Made by a program: the position numbers and the translations under genes | Notes under the pieces: model-generated | Database searches by the model: none | What the model was told of the DNA's origin: nothing | The model's input: the letters and a program-made list of their open reading frames with translations, nothing else | From: Bacteroidota bacterium | Lineage (GTDB): Bacteria; Bacteroidota; Bacteroidia; B-17B0; Aurantibacillaceae | Direction of reading: 5' to 3' | NCBI GenBank assembly: GCA_013287545.1 | Contig: JABDDQ010000002.1 | Location: forward strand, 1 to 64,000 | Length of the DNA stretch: 64,000 bases | In this document: positions 7,914-16,892 of the stretch, one piece after another | How positions within the stretch are numbered: the stretch's first letter is position 1 | Layout: every line of letters starts with the position of its first letter

Positions 7914-8951
7914 ATGGAGAAAACTAAACTTACTCAATATAGTCATGGTGCAGGTTGCGGATGCAAAATTGCTCCTGCAGTATTAGAAAATATTTTAAAA
8001 TCCAATATAAACAGCATTTCAACCAAAAACCTTTTGGTAGGAAATAATACCAAAGATGACGCCGCAGTTTATGATATTGGTAACGGAAAAGCACTTATTA
8101 GTACCGTTGACTTTTTTATGCCTATTGTAGATGATGCCTTTGATTTTGGTAAAATAGCCGCTGCTAACGCCATTAGTGATGTTTACGCCATGGGCGGAAA
8201 ACCTATTTTAGCCACCGCTATACTTGGCTGGCCTGTAGATAAATTGCCAATTGAGTTAGCTCAAAAGGTTTTAGATGGGGCCAAAACTATATGTAATGAA
8301 GCTGGAATTCCTTTAGCGGGTGGGCATAGCATAGATACTTTAGAACCTATGTTCGGTTTATCAGTAAACGGATTAATTGATATAAAAAACCTAAAGCAAA
8401 ATTCTACTGCTAAAAATGGTGACCTTATTTATATTACAAAAAAAATTGGCGTTGGTATTTTGGCTACGGCCCTCAAACGCGATGTTTTAAAAGAAGAACA
8501 TAAAGAGATTTTAATTAGTCAATTAACCCAATTAAACAAAATTGGAGAAAGTTTTGGTGATTTACCTTATGTAACAGCCATGACAGATATAACTGGTTTT
8601 GGCTTATTAGGCCATTTGATTGAAATGGCTGAAGGAGCTGGCTTATCTGCTGAACTAAATTATTCTGATGTTTCTGTAATTGATGGTTTACAAGAATATA
8701 TATCAAAAACCATTGTACCTGATAACGCTTACCGAAACTGGAATAGTTTCGAGAAAAAAGTAAGCGGTATTGGTGCAGAATCGTTTTTTACCCTTTGCGA
8801 TCCCCAAACTAACGGTGGATTAATAGTAACAGTTTCAGCCGAGCATCAAAAAGAATTTGAACAATTTTTATTAGAACATAAGCTAACTGATTTTGCTAAA
8901 CCAATTGGTAAAATGGTTTTAAAAACTGAAGTTATAGTTCGTATAAAGTAA
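7914..8951 (+). CDS. selD: Selenide, water dikinase (selenophosphate synthetase)
   Basis: SelD makes selenophosphate from selenide and ATP. The 345-residue product starts MEKTKLTQYSHGAGCGCK, with the catalytic Cys15 and Lys18 of the GCGCK motif (Cys17 and Lys20 in E. coli). Cys15 is encoded by TGC, so this is the cysteine form, not a selenoprotein. Other landmarks are DDAAVYDIGNG, STVDFFMPIVDD, GGHSID, DITGFGLLGH and CDPQTNGGL. I chose the ATG at 7914, where homology begins; a TTG further upstream lies inside mnmH. With mnmH beside it and no selA or selB here, selenium use in this region points to tRNA modification. Confidence 0.96.
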   Translation: MEKTKLTQYSHGAGCGCKIAPAVLENILKSNINSISTKNLLVGNNTKDDAAVYDIGNGKALISTVDFFMPIVDDAFDFGKIAAANAISDVYAMGGKPILATAILGWPVDKLPIELAQKVLDGAKTICNEAGIPLAGGHSIDTLEPMFGLSVNGLIDIKNLKQNSTAKNGDLIYITKKIGVGILATALKRDVLKEEHKEILISQLTQLNKIGESFGDLPYVTAMTDITGFGLLGHLIEMAEGAGLSAELNYSDVSVIDGLQEYISKTIVPDNAYRNWNSFEKKVSGIGAESFFTLCDPQTNGGLIVTVSAEHQKEFEQFLLEHKLTDFAKPIGKMVLKTEVIVRIK

Positions 8952-9018
8952 CAAATTATATCTTCTTTCAAAAGGAATAAAACTTACTTTAGTCTGCTTG
9001 CTTAACAGGTCTATTAAT

Positions 9019-9885
9019 ATGATTGACAAAAACACATTAAAGCTCTTGAGGTTGCCCTTTTCATTTTTTTTAATGCCTTTGTTTTTGTTTGCTTTAAGTC
9101 AATCATCCAATATTATAGTTTTAAAAACTGTTATATCTTTCTTACTAATTCATTTTTTAGTTTATCCTGCCAGTAACGGTTACAATAGCTATATAGATAA
9201 AGATGAAAGTCCCATAGGTGGTTTAGAAAAACCACCCATGCCAACCAAGAAACTGTTTTATACGACTTTGGCTATGGATTTTTTATCGATGGTGTTGTCA
9301 TTTATATTCATTAATTCTTTATTTGCTTTGTGTATTTTACTTTACATTTTAGCTTCAAGAGCTTATAGTTCAAAGCAAATTCGTATAAAAAAATACCCAA
9401 TATGGGGATTTTTAGTCGTAGTATTCTTTCAAGGTGCGTTTACTTTTTATATGGCTTACTTAGGCATTACAGGCACTCGATTAATTATAAATAAGGCTAC
9501 TTTGTTTTTACTATTGGGTTGTTCTTTTCAAATTGCAGGAGCTTACCCCCTAACTCAGGTTTATCAGCATAAACAGGATTATGATGACGGTGTTGTAACA
9601 CTTAGTTACAAACTTGGCTACATTGGCACATTTGTTTTTACGGCTCTTATGTTTTTTATATGCAATGTATGCTACTTCATATACTTTAATTTAATAAATA
9701 AATCCATGAATTTTTATATTATTCAAGTCTTTTTCTTTCCAATAGTTGCTTACTTTGCATATTGGTTTTACCAAGTTTATACCGACAATAGTAAAGCCAA
9801 TTTTAAAAATACGATGCGCATGAATAGCATTGCAGCTATTTGCATGAACGTGTGTTTTATTACGTTATATTTTATAAATAAGTAG
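9019..9885 (+). CDS. UbiA-family prenyltransferase (phenolic-lipid/quinone operon)
   Basis: This is a 288-residue integral membrane prenyltransferase with about eight hydrophobic segments. Two Asp-rich prenyl-diphosphate/Mg sites are visible: a variant NGYNSYIDKDE (53-63) and KQDYDDGVVT (186-194). The family attaches isoprenoid chains to aromatic acceptors. Start ATG 9019 (MIDKNTLKLLR) is preferred over an upstream TTG. The stop codon overlaps the GTG start of the type III polyketide synthase by one base, so the likely acceptor is the polyketide-derived aromatic ring made by the next gene. Menaquinone synthesis (MenA) is less likely, given the context and divergent motif. Confidence 0.85.
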   Translation: MIDKNTLKLLRLPFSFFLMPLFLFALSQSSNIIVLKTVISFLLIHFLVYPASNGYNSYIDKDESPIGGLEKPPMPTKKLFYTTLAMDFLSMVLSFIFINSLFALCILLYILASRAYSSKQIRIKKYPIWGFLVVVFFQGAFTFYMAYLGITGTRLIINKATLFLLLGCSFQIAGAYPLTQVYQHKQDYDDGVVTLSYKLGYIGTFVFTALMFFICNVCYFIYFNLINKSMNFYIIQVFFFPIVAYFAYWFYQVYTDNSKANFKNTMRMNSIAAICMNVCFITLYFINK

Positions 9886-10973
9886 TGAGTTATATAGTAG
9901 CCATAGAAACAGCAGTACCTAAGTACAAACACAAGCAAGAGGATTTTACAGATTTTTTTTCGAATGCTACTGATAATGCCACATATAAAAGGAAAATAAA
10001 AATTATATCTAAAAAAACAGGCATAAGTACTCGTTATTCCGTTTTAAAAGATTATAGTCTATCTCCGAATAAATTCGAATTTTACAAAAAAGATAAAACA
10101 CTGTTACCTGAGCCATCTTTATCAAAAAGAATGGAAGTTTATCAAAAAGAAGCTATTTTACTTTCTGTTAATGCAGTAAAAAAAATTAAAAGGTTCGAAA
10201 AAACAAAAAAATCTATTACTCATTTAATTACTGTTACTTGTACCGGGTTATTTGCCCCAGGTTTAGATATAGAATTGATTAGGCATTTAGATTTGTCGCC
10301 CAGCATAAACAGAAGCAGTATAAATTTTATGGGTTGTAATGCAGCCATACTTGCCCTTAAAAATGCTGATACCATTTGCAAAAGTAACCCTGATGCAAAC
10401 GTTTTAATTGTGTGTACAGAATTATGTACACTTCATTTTCAAAAAAAATACAACGACGATTATTTGCTTTCTAATATGTTATTTGGCGATGGCTGCGCTG
10501 CTGTTTTAATAGGTGCTAAGCCAAATGAAATTACTGAAAATACAACAATAAAAATAGACTCTTTTAATTCGTTGATACTTCATAACGGATATAATGACAT
10601 GGCCTGGCAGCTATCAGAAACCGGGTTTATTATGAACCTAACATCTTATGTTTCTACTTTAATAAAAGAGAATATCCAAGCTATGCTCGATTCTTTAAAC
10701 ATCAATTCAAAAACGATAAATTATTGGGCTATACATCCAGGTGGAAAAAAAATTGTAACCGATTTTTTTGATGTTCTGAAAATTGATGCCGACAAAGCTT
10801 CCGAATCATATGATGTGTTGAAAAACTACGGAAATATGTCATCTCCTACCGTATTGTTTGTTTTAAAACAAGTGATAGAAAAAAACAAATTACACAAAAA
10901 AAGAGAAACCATTTTTTCTGCAGCATTTGGTCCCGGACTAAGTATAGAAACTATGCAAGCAAGCTATGCTTAA
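9885..10973 (+). CDS. Type III polyketide synthase (chalcone/alkylresorcinol synthase-like)
   Basis: The 362-residue product has the thiolase fold of type III PKSs, which extend acyl-CoA starters with malonyl-CoA and cyclise the chain. The catalytic triad is visible: Cys151 in NFMGCNAA, His284 in AIHPGGKK and Asn317 in YGNMSSPT. LLFGDG-type motif MLFGDGCAAVL (198-208) is present. The start is GTG, overlapping the prenyltransferase stop by one base, and its own end overlaps the methyltransferase start by eight. Bacterial relatives make alkylresorcinols or alkylpyrones from fatty acyl starters; the product here is inferred to be such a phenolic lipid. Chain length and ring type cannot be read from sequence. 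Confidence 0.92.
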   Translation: MSYIVAIETAVPKYKHKQEDFTDFFSNATDNATYKRKIKIISKKTGISTRYSVLKDYSLSPNKFEFYKKDKTLLPEPSLSKRMEVYQKEAILLSVNAVKKIKRFEKTKKSITHLITVTCTGLFAPGLDIELIRHLDLSPSINRSSINFMGCNAAILALKNADTICKSNPDANVLIVCTELCTLHFQKKYNDDYLLSNMLFGDGCAAVLIGAKPNEITENTTIKIDSFNSLILHNGYNDMAWQLSETGFIMNLTSYVSTLIKENIQAMLDSLNINSKTINYWAIHPGGKKIVTDFFDVLKIDADKASESYDVLKNYGNMSSPTVLFVLKQVIEKNKLHKKRETIFSAAFGPGLSIETMQASYA

Positions 10974-11661
10974 GCACAGAAGCACAAAAAAAGAATTATT
11001 GGATGAGGATAACATTCCTAAAGAAGATTTATTTCAAAACCTAAAAGAACTCAATACTATAAACACTTTATTGGGTGGTTATAACATTACATTCTCTGCA
11101 TTAAAGAAAGTACTAAAACCTGAAACAACTTATTCATTAGTTGATATTGGCTGCGGAGGGGGCGATACTTTAAAGCATATAAATAAGTGGGCAAAGCAAA
11201 ACAAGCAAACCATTAATTTATTTGGCGTAGATATAAAACCTGTTTGTATTGAGTACGCAAGTAAAAACACCACACACGAAAATATAACTTACATCTGCGA
11301 TGATTATAGAAACGTGTTTAATCACATTAAGCAAATAGATGTTATACATGCCTGTCTGTTTTGTCACCATTTAACCGAAGCAGAATTAATTGAGTTAGTA
11401 CAGTTTGCAGAGAAGAATAAAACAACTTTAATTATAAACGATTTAGAACGCAATATAGTTGCTTACTATGCAATAAAAGTGTTGACTAAATTATTTTCTA
11501 AATCCTATTTAGTAAAAAATGACGCTCCTCTGTCGGTAGCACGTGGGTTTAAAAAGAAAGAATGGTTAGCTATACTTGCAAAATCGGGCGCAAAAAAATA
11601 TTCGGTAACAAACAAGTGGGCTTTTAGACACGAAGTAATTGTGTATGGAAACCAATACTAA
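10966..11661 (+). CDS. SAM-dependent methyltransferase of the type III PKS operon
   Basis: This 231-residue class I methyltransferase shows motif I LVDIGCGGGDTLK (58-70), an acidic strand II NLFGVDIKP and CDDYRNVF. It belongs to the group commonly found next to type III PKSs in Bacteroidota and is analogous in position to SrsB of Streptomyces griseus, which methylates alkylresorcinols. Overlap with the PKS end (8 bases) and with the next oxidoreductase (17 bases) indicates co-translation. It probably methylates the aromatic product on carbon or oxygen; which one cannot be decided. Confidence 0.87.
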   Translation: MLKHRSTKKELLDEDNIPKEDLFQNLKELNTINTLLGGYNITFSALKKVLKPETTYSLVDIGCGGGDTLKHINKWAKQNKQTINLFGVDIKPVCIEYASKNTTHENITYICDDYRNVFNHIKQIDVIHACLFCHHLTEAELIELVQFAEKNKTTLIINDLERNIVAYYAIKVLTKLFSKSYLVKNDAPLSVARGFKKKEWLAILAKSGAKKYSVTNKWAFRHEVIVYGNQY

Positions 11662-12778
11662 AACATATCAGTGTGCCATTATTGGCGGTGGTTTGGCGGG
11701 CTTATGTTTGGCTATACAATTAGCTGATAAAGGAGTATCGGTTGTGTTATTTGAAAAAAATAAGTACCCCTTTCATAAAGTTTGTGGCGAGTATATATCA
11801 ATGGAAAGTTGGGATTTTTTAACTGAATTAGGTTTACCCTTAACCAGTTTAAATCTTCCCCGTATTAATGAATTAGGCATTTCATCAGAAAATGGCTTTA
11901 TGCTTAATAGCACACTTCAACTTGGAGGTTTTGGCATAAGCAGATATAGTTTAGATGGTTATTTAGTTGAGTTAGCGCGCAAAAAAAACGTAACCGTACT
12001 TGATAACTGCAAAGTATTTGATGTACAAACTCTATCTGAAGATACTCATCAAATAAATACATCATTAGGCCTATTTAACTCAACTATTGTTTGTGGCACA
12101 TATGGCAAGTATACCCCAACCTTTGTAAAAGAAGATGTAGATACAAAACCTAATAAATTAAATTACATTGGTGTAAAGTACCATATAAAAACAAATTTAA
12201 AACCTAATCGAATAGAGTTACACAATTTTAAAGATGGCTATTGTGGTGTATCTAAGGTTGATAACGATGTTTATTGCTTATGTTATTTATCTACTTCTAA
12301 AAACTTACAAGATTGTGGCAATGATATAAAAAAGATGGAAGAAACCATTTTATATAAAAACCCTTTCTTAAAAAGATATTTCAGCGAATCCGAATTTTTA
12401 TTTAATGCTCCTTTGGTAATCAGCAATATTTCTTTTCAAAAAAAAGGCACGTATAAAAATTCATTCTTTTTAGCCGGAGATGCAGCAGGTTCTATAACTC
12501 CACTTTGTGGCAATGGTATGAGTATGGCTATGCGAGCATCTAAAATATTAGCACAATTGCTTATCGGTTACTTTAATCAATCTATTACAAAAGAAAAATT
12601 AATAAAAAAGTATAACAAGGCATGGGCCGAAAATTTTAACACCCGAATTAAATCAGGCTACTATTTGCAGCATTTATTTGGTAAAAAATATACTACGCAT
12701 TACACACTAAAAACGTTAGATAAATTACCTTCGTTAACTAAAAAAATAATCTCTTTAACACACGGGCAACCGTTTTAA
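11645..12778 (+). CDS. FAD-dependent oxidoreductase/monooxygenase of the type III PKS operon
   Basis: The 377-residue flavoprotein has the N-terminal FAD fold AIIGGGLAGLCLAIQ (glycines 14-19), then FEKNKYPFHKVCGEYIS and the second FAD motif FFLAGDAAGSITPLCGNGMSMAM. It belongs to the geranylgeranyl reductase/aromatic hydroxylase superfamily. In the analogous srsABC cluster a flavoprotein hydroxylates the methylated resorcinol towards a quinone, so ring hydroxylation is the favoured role; reduction of prenyl double bonds is an alternative. The ATG at 11645 lies inside the methyltransferase gene. YceI follows after 10 bases. Confidence 0.87.
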   Translation: METNTKTYQCAIIGGGLAGLCLAIQLADKGVSVVLFEKNKYPFHKVCGEYISMESWDFLTELGLPLTSLNLPRINELGISSENGFMLNSTLQLGGFGISRYSLDGYLVELARKKNVTVLDNCKVFDVQTLSEDTHQINTSLGLFNSTIVCGTYGKYTPTFVKEDVDTKPNKLNYIGVKYHIKTNLKPNRIELHNFKDGYCGVSKVDNDVYCLCYLSTSKNLQDCGNDIKKMEETILYKNPFLKRYFSESEFLFNAPLVISNISFQKKGTYKNSFFLAGDAAGSITPLCGNGMSMAMRASKILAQLLIGYFNQSITKEKLIKKYNKAWAENFNTRIKSGYYLQHLFGKKYTTHYTLKTLDKLPSLTKKIISLTHGQPF

Positions 12779-12788
12779 ATTAGACTAA

Positions 12789-13328
12789 ATGAAAAGAATA
12801 AGCCTTATAATTCTATGTCTGTTTCTTACAATAATTGTTGTTGCTCAAAACCAGCAATGGGCAATAATTTCATCTAACGTAACTTTTAAAATTAAAAACG
12901 CGGGTTTTACAGTAAATGGAAAATTTGGCAATGTAATCGGCTCTATTCAATTTGATGTGACTAAAACATCCGGCAATAAAATAGAAACAAGCATAGATGC
13001 TAACACCATAAATACAGATAACTCAACCAGAGATGGGCATTTAAAAAAAGAAGAATACTTTTCGGTAGATAAATTCCCTAAAATAAACATGTCTGCAACT
13101 GCTATTACAAAAGAAGCTAATGGGCAATTTAAAGGCCTTTTTACATTAACTATAAAAGGTATAAATAAAATAGTTCCAGTTTTATTTACGGTTACCGAGC
13201 AAGATGGCAAAGCAAAATTTGCAGGTTCATTTACCATCAATAGATTGGATTACACAGTTGGTTCATCAAGTTTCATCCTTTCAGATAATGTAACCATTAA
13301 CATAGAGGCTACTTGCGTTAAAAAGTAA
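12789..13328 (+). CDS. YceI-family periplasmic lipid-binding protein
   Basis: The 179-residue product has a signal peptide (MKRISLIILCLFLTIIVVAQ) and a YceI lipocalin-like beta-barrel: WAIISSNVTFKIKNAGFTVNGKFG, then DGHLKKEEYFSVDKFPKI and FTINRLDYTVGSSSF. YceI proteins bind polyisoprenoid or amphipathic lipids. Placement as the last gene of the UbiA/type III PKS operon suggests it carries or buffers the prenylated phenolic product in the periplasm; this is inference. The gene ends close to the promoter of the peptidase that follows. Confidence 0.9.
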   Translation: MKRISLIILCLFLTIIVVAQNQQWAIISSNVTFKIKNAGFTVNGKFGNVIGSIQFDVTKTSGNKIETSIDANTINTDNSTRDGHLKKEEYFSVDKFPKINMSATAITKEANGQFKGLFTLTIKGINKIVPVLFTVTEQDGKAKFAGSFTINRLDYTVGSSSFILSDNVTINIEATCVKK

Positions 13329-13355
13329 GCATTTTCTATGTTTACTTTTTACTCT

Positions 13356-13363
13356 ATATTTGA
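13356..13363 (+). promoter_or_regulatory. Candidate -7 promoter box (TATATTTG) for prolyl oligopeptidase
   Basis: TATATTTG matches the Bacteroidota -7 element exactly and lies 30 bases before the peptidase ATG, in the gap after yceI. The -33 region (ATTTTC) is weak. Confidence 0.5.
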
Positions 13364-13393
13364 CCGCAATAAGCATATTATTAAACTATTACC

Positions 13394-15532
13394 ATGAATA
13401 TAAAAAAATTAATTGCGTTATCACCGCTGGCTTTTTTAGCTGCTTGCAATAACCAAAATCAAGAAAAAAAAGAAATGAGTTCTACTCCAATAAACTATCC
13501 TCAAACAAAAATGGTAGCCCATACTGATACTATTAATGGCGTGGCAGTAAAAGATGATTATCGTTGGCTTGAAAACGATACATCTGCCGAAACGGTTGCC
13601 TGGGTTGATGAGCAAATTAAAACCACACAAAGTTATTTAGAGAAAATTCCGTTTAGAGATAAACTAAAAAAACGCATAACCGAGTTAGTTAACTATCCTA
13701 AATATGGCTCACCTTTTAAACTGGGTGACTATTATATTTTTGCTAAAAACGATGGTTTACAAAACCAGTATGTGTATTACATTCAAAAAGGTTTAGATGG
13801 TAAAGAAGAAGTTTTTTTAGATCCTAACACCATGTCGAAAGACGGTACTGTAAGTATAGAATTAGCAGGAAGTTCAAAAGACCACAAATATATCGCTTAC
13901 ATATTACAACGTGCCGGAAGTGACTGGCAAGAATTATATGTAATGGATGTTGCCAACAAAAAACAAATGAGCGATAAGCTTGAGTGGGTAAAATTTTCAG
14001 GTGCATCGTGGTATAAAGATGGTTTCTTTTATAATAGCTTTGATAAACCTACCGGTAGTGCATTGGCTGCTGCAAATGAGTATCAAAAAGTTTATTATCA
14101 CAAGTTAGGCGATGCACAGTCTAATGACAAATTAATTTACGAAGATAAAAGCGTAAAACAAATGTACTATGGTGTTTATTCTTCGGAAGATGAGCGTTAT
14201 TGGTTTTTAGATAAATCAAAAGGAACAGGAAATAGCGATTTATATTTTTGGGATAAAAATAATGCCGCGCAAAAAGATTGGAAACAACTTACTTTTAATT
14301 ATAGCAGTCACACAAGTATTGTGGATAATGATGGAGATAATCTTATACTTATAACAAACGATGGTGCACCGAACAATAAATTAGTTAACGTTGATATAAA
14401 GCATCCTGAAAAAGCAAATTGGAAAACCATAGTTGCTGAAAGACCCGAGTTTATTGAAAATGCAACAGCAGCAGGAAAAAACATTTTTATTACTTCTTTA
14501 AAAGATGTTTGCTCGCAAGTAGAGCAGTATGATTATACCGGCAAACTTATCAGGAAAATTGCTTTGCCTGATATTGGTACTGCTAATGGCTTCGGCGGAG
14601 AAAAAGATGTTACAGAAGTATTTTACTCTTTCACGTCTTTCTTGTATCCTCCAACAATTTTCCGTTATGATATAGCAAGCGGAAAATCAGAAGTGTTTAG
14701 AACGGCTGATGTAAAATTCAATAAAAACGATTTTGAAACCAAGCAAGTGTTTTTTGCAAGTAAAGATGGTACAAAAGTGCCTATGTTTATTATCTGCAAA
14801 AAAGGTACTGAGTTAAATAGTAAAAATCCAACCCTAATGTATGGTTATGGTGGTTTTTCGGTTGTAATTAATCCTTCTTTTAGCCCAAGTAGAATTGCCT
14901 TTTTAGAGCAAGGTGGAGTTTATGCCTTAGTTAATTTACGTGGCGGACAAGAGTATGGTGAAAAATGGCACGAAGGTGGCATGCTACTTAACAAGCAAAA
15001 CGTATTCGATGATTTTATTGCCGGAGGAGAATATTTAATTAAAGAGAAATACACTTCATCTGATTATTTAGCCATACAAGGCGGGTCTAATGGAGGTTTA
15101 TTAGTAGGTGCTTGTCTTACTCAACGTCCTAATTTATTTAAGGTTGCCATACCAATGGTTGGTGTAATGGATATGATGCGTTTTCATAAATTCACGGTTG
15201 GTTTTGGATGGATAGATGATTACGGAAACCCAGACGATGCTAAGTTTACTAAATACATTCACGCCTACTCTCCTTATCACAACATAAAAGATGGGGTAAA
15301 ATATCCGGCCACTTTAATAACTACCGGAGACCATGATGATAGAGTTGTGCCTGCACACTCTTTCAAATTCGGTGCACGCTTACAGGCTGCCGCTGATAAA
15401 TCAAACCCTACTTTATTGTATATTGAAAAACAAGCCGGACATGGTGCAGGCAAACCTTTATCTAAAACTATTGAGGAGTTAACCGATGTTTACTCTTTTA
15501 TATTCTATAATATGGGGCTTGAAGTGAAATAA
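13394..15532 (+). CDS. Prolyl oligopeptidase family serine peptidase (S9A), lipoprotein
   Basis: This 712-residue enzyme cleaves small peptides after proline. The N-terminus is a lipoprotein signal (SPLAFLAAC, Cys19), so it is probably anchored in the envelope. A seven-bladed propeller region follows, entered by DDYRWLENDTSAETVAWVDEQ. The alpha/beta hydrolase domain carries Ser565 in GGSNGGLLVG, the catalytic Asp in GDHDDRVVP (646-652 region) and His683 in QAGHGAGK. All three catalytic residues are intact and the length is typical of the family. A strong terminator follows, so it is likely monocistronic. Confidence 0.95.
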   Translation: MNIKKLIALSPLAFLAACNNQNQEKKEMSSTPINYPQTKMVAHTDTINGVAVKDDYRWLENDTSAETVAWVDEQIKTTQSYLEKIPFRDKLKKRITELVNYPKYGSPFKLGDYYIFAKNDGLQNQYVYYIQKGLDGKEEVFLDPNTMSKDGTVSIELAGSSKDHKYIAYILQRAGSDWQELYVMDVANKKQMSDKLEWVKFSGASWYKDGFFYNSFDKPTGSALAAANEYQKVYYHKLGDAQSNDKLIYEDKSVKQMYYGVYSSEDERYWFLDKSKGTGNSDLYFWDKNNAAQKDWKQLTFNYSSHTSIVDNDGDNLILITNDGAPNNKLVNVDIKHPEKANWKTIVAERPEFIENATAAGKNIFITSLKDVCSQVEQYDYTGKLIRKIALPDIGTANGFGGEKDVTEVFYSFTSFLYPPTIFRYDIASGKSEVFRTADVKFNKNDFETKQVFFASKDGTKVPMFIICKKGTELNSKNPTLMYGYGGFSVVINPSFSPSRIAFLEQGGVYALVNLRGGQEYGEKWHEGGMLLNKQNVFDDFIAGGEYLIKEKYTSSDYLAIQGGSNGGLLVGACLTQRPNLFKVAIPMVGVMDMMRFHKFTVGFGWIDDYGNPDDAKFTKYIHAYSPYHNIKDGVKYPATLITTGDHDDRVVPAHSFKFGARLQAAADKSNPTLLYIEKQAGHGAGKPLSKTIEELTDVYSFIFYNMGLEVK

Positions 15533-15551
15533 GCATTTATAATCTTAGTTT

Positions 15552-15586
15552 AAAGCCCTTGTTTTTCAATAAACAGGGGCTTTTTT
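15552..15586 (+). terminator. Rho-independent terminator after prolyl oligopeptidase
   Basis: Stem AAAGCCCTTGTTT pairs with AAACAGGGGCTTT (one G-U) around TTCAAT and is followed by a T-run. It insulates ribBA from the peptidase gene. Confidence 0.85.
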
Positions 15587-15644
15587 ATTGAATTTAGGTT
15601 AAAATCATTTATTACTTTAATTCTACCATAAAATAAGGTTTTTG

Positions 15645-15652
15645 TACCTTTG
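15645..15652 (+). promoter_or_regulatory. Candidate -7 box (TACCTTTG) directly before ribBA
   Basis: TACCTTTGC matches the Bacteroidota -7 element but ends only four bases before the ribBA ATG. If used, transcription would begin at or within a few bases of the start codon, giving a leaderless mRNA. The -33 region is weak. Confidence 0.5.
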
Positions 15653-15656
15653 CGGC

Positions 15657-16868
15657 ATGGAAATTAAATTAGATACTATTGAGTCTGCCATTGCCGATAT
15701 AAAAGCCGGCAAACTGGTTATTGTGGTTGATGATGAAGATCGTGAAAACGAAGGCGATTTTATTACCGCAGCACGCAACGTTACCCCCGAAATTATAAAC
15801 TTTATGGCCACTCATGGCAGAGGTCTAATATGTGCCCCTATTAGCGGAGAGCTTGCTCATAAACTGAATTTAGAAATGATGGTTACCAGTAACTCATCAT
15901 TGCATGAAACTCCTTTTACCGTTTCTATCGATTTGTTGGGGCATGGTTGTACTACCGGTATCTCCGCATCCGACAGAGCAAAAACAGTACAAGCCTTAAT
16001 TGAACCAACTATAAAACCTGAGGAATTTGGAAAACCAGGTCATATTTTTCCTTTAAAAGCAAAAAAAGGTGGCGTATTACGCCGTATTGGTCATACCGAA
16101 GCAACTGTTGATTTAGCCATATTGGCAGGTTTTGAACCTTGTGGTGTGTTGGTTGAAATTATGAATGAAGACGGTACTATGGCTCGTTTACCTGATTTGG
16201 TAAAAGTTAGAGAAAAATTCAATCTTAAAATTATAAGCATTAAAGATTTAATTGCTTATCGTTTAGAAAAAGAAAGCATTATTGAAAAAGAAGTTGAAAT
16301 TGAATTACCTACACAATGGGGTACATTTAAATTAGCAGCTTACAAACAAACTACAACCGGACAAGAACATTTAGCTATCTACAAAGGCACTTGGAAAAAA
16401 GACGAACCTGTTTTAACTCGCGTACACTCATCGTGTGTTACAGGCGATATTTTTGGATCGTGCCGTTGCGATTGTGGACCACAATTACATAAAGCACTCG
16501 AAATGATTGAAAAAGAAGGTAAAGGTGTTTTAGTTTATATGAACCAGGAAGGGCGCGGGATTGGCTTACTAAACAAATTAAAAGCTTATAAATTGCAAGA
16601 ACAAGGCAGAGATACCGTTGAAGCCAATGCAGAATTAGGCTTTCAGCCTGATGAGCGTGATTACGGTGTGGGTGCACAAATATTACGAGATTTAGGTGTA
16701 AGCAAATTAAAATTAATGACCAACAATCCTAAAAAACGTGCCGGATTAATTGGCTACGGATTAGAAATAGTAGATAATGTAGCTTTAGAAATTAAAAGCA
16801 ATAAGCATAACAGCTTGTACTTAAAAACTAAAAAAGAAAAATTAGGTCACGATTTAAAGTTGGAGTAA
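15657..16868 (+). CDS. ribBA: Bifunctional DHBP synthase/GTP cyclohydrolase II
   Basis: RibBA supplies both riboflavin precursors: 3,4-dihydroxy-2-butanone 4-phosphate (RibB, residues about 1-200) and the GTP ring-opening product (RibA, about 205-403). RibB motifs are [25 protein letters not shown] and [10 protein letters not shown]. RibA shows the zinc ligands in [16 protein letters not shown], then [12 protein letters not shown] and [11 protein letters not shown]. Both halves look active. The ATG at 15657 fits homology and lies right behind a promoter-like box. folA follows after 24 bases. No FMN riboswitch is visible in the short upstream gap. ribH is located separately near 27566. Confidence 0.97.
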   Translation: MEIKLDTIESAIADIKAGKLVIVVDDEDRENEGDFITAARNVTPEIINFMATHGRGLICAPISGELAHKLNLEMMVTSNSSLHETPFTVSIDLLGHGCTTGISASDRAKTVQALIEPTIKPEEFGKPGHIFPLKAKKGGVLRRIGHTEATVDLAILAGFEPCGVLVEIMNEDGTMARLPDLVKVREKFNLKIISIKDLIAYRLEKESIIEKEVEIELPTQWGTFKLAAYKQTTTGQEHLAIYKGTWKKDEPVLTRVHSSCVTGDIFGSCRCDCGPQLHKALEMIEKEGKGVLVYMNQEGRGIGLLNKLKAYKLQEQGRDTVEANAELGFQPDERDYGVGAQILRDLGVSKLKLMTNNPKKRAGLIGYGLEIVDNVALEIKSNKHNSLYLKTKKEKLGHDLKLE

Positions 16869-16892
16869 TTTTTACAGTCTTTTCAATATTTT

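Noticed and set aside
7914..7970. Possible selenocysteine (TGA) in the SelD active site
   Set aside because: The active-site codons are TGC, so this is the Cys form.
15587..15656. FMN riboswitch upstream of ribBA
   Set aside because: Only about 70 bases separate the preceding terminator from the ATG and no RFN-type conserved blocks are visible.
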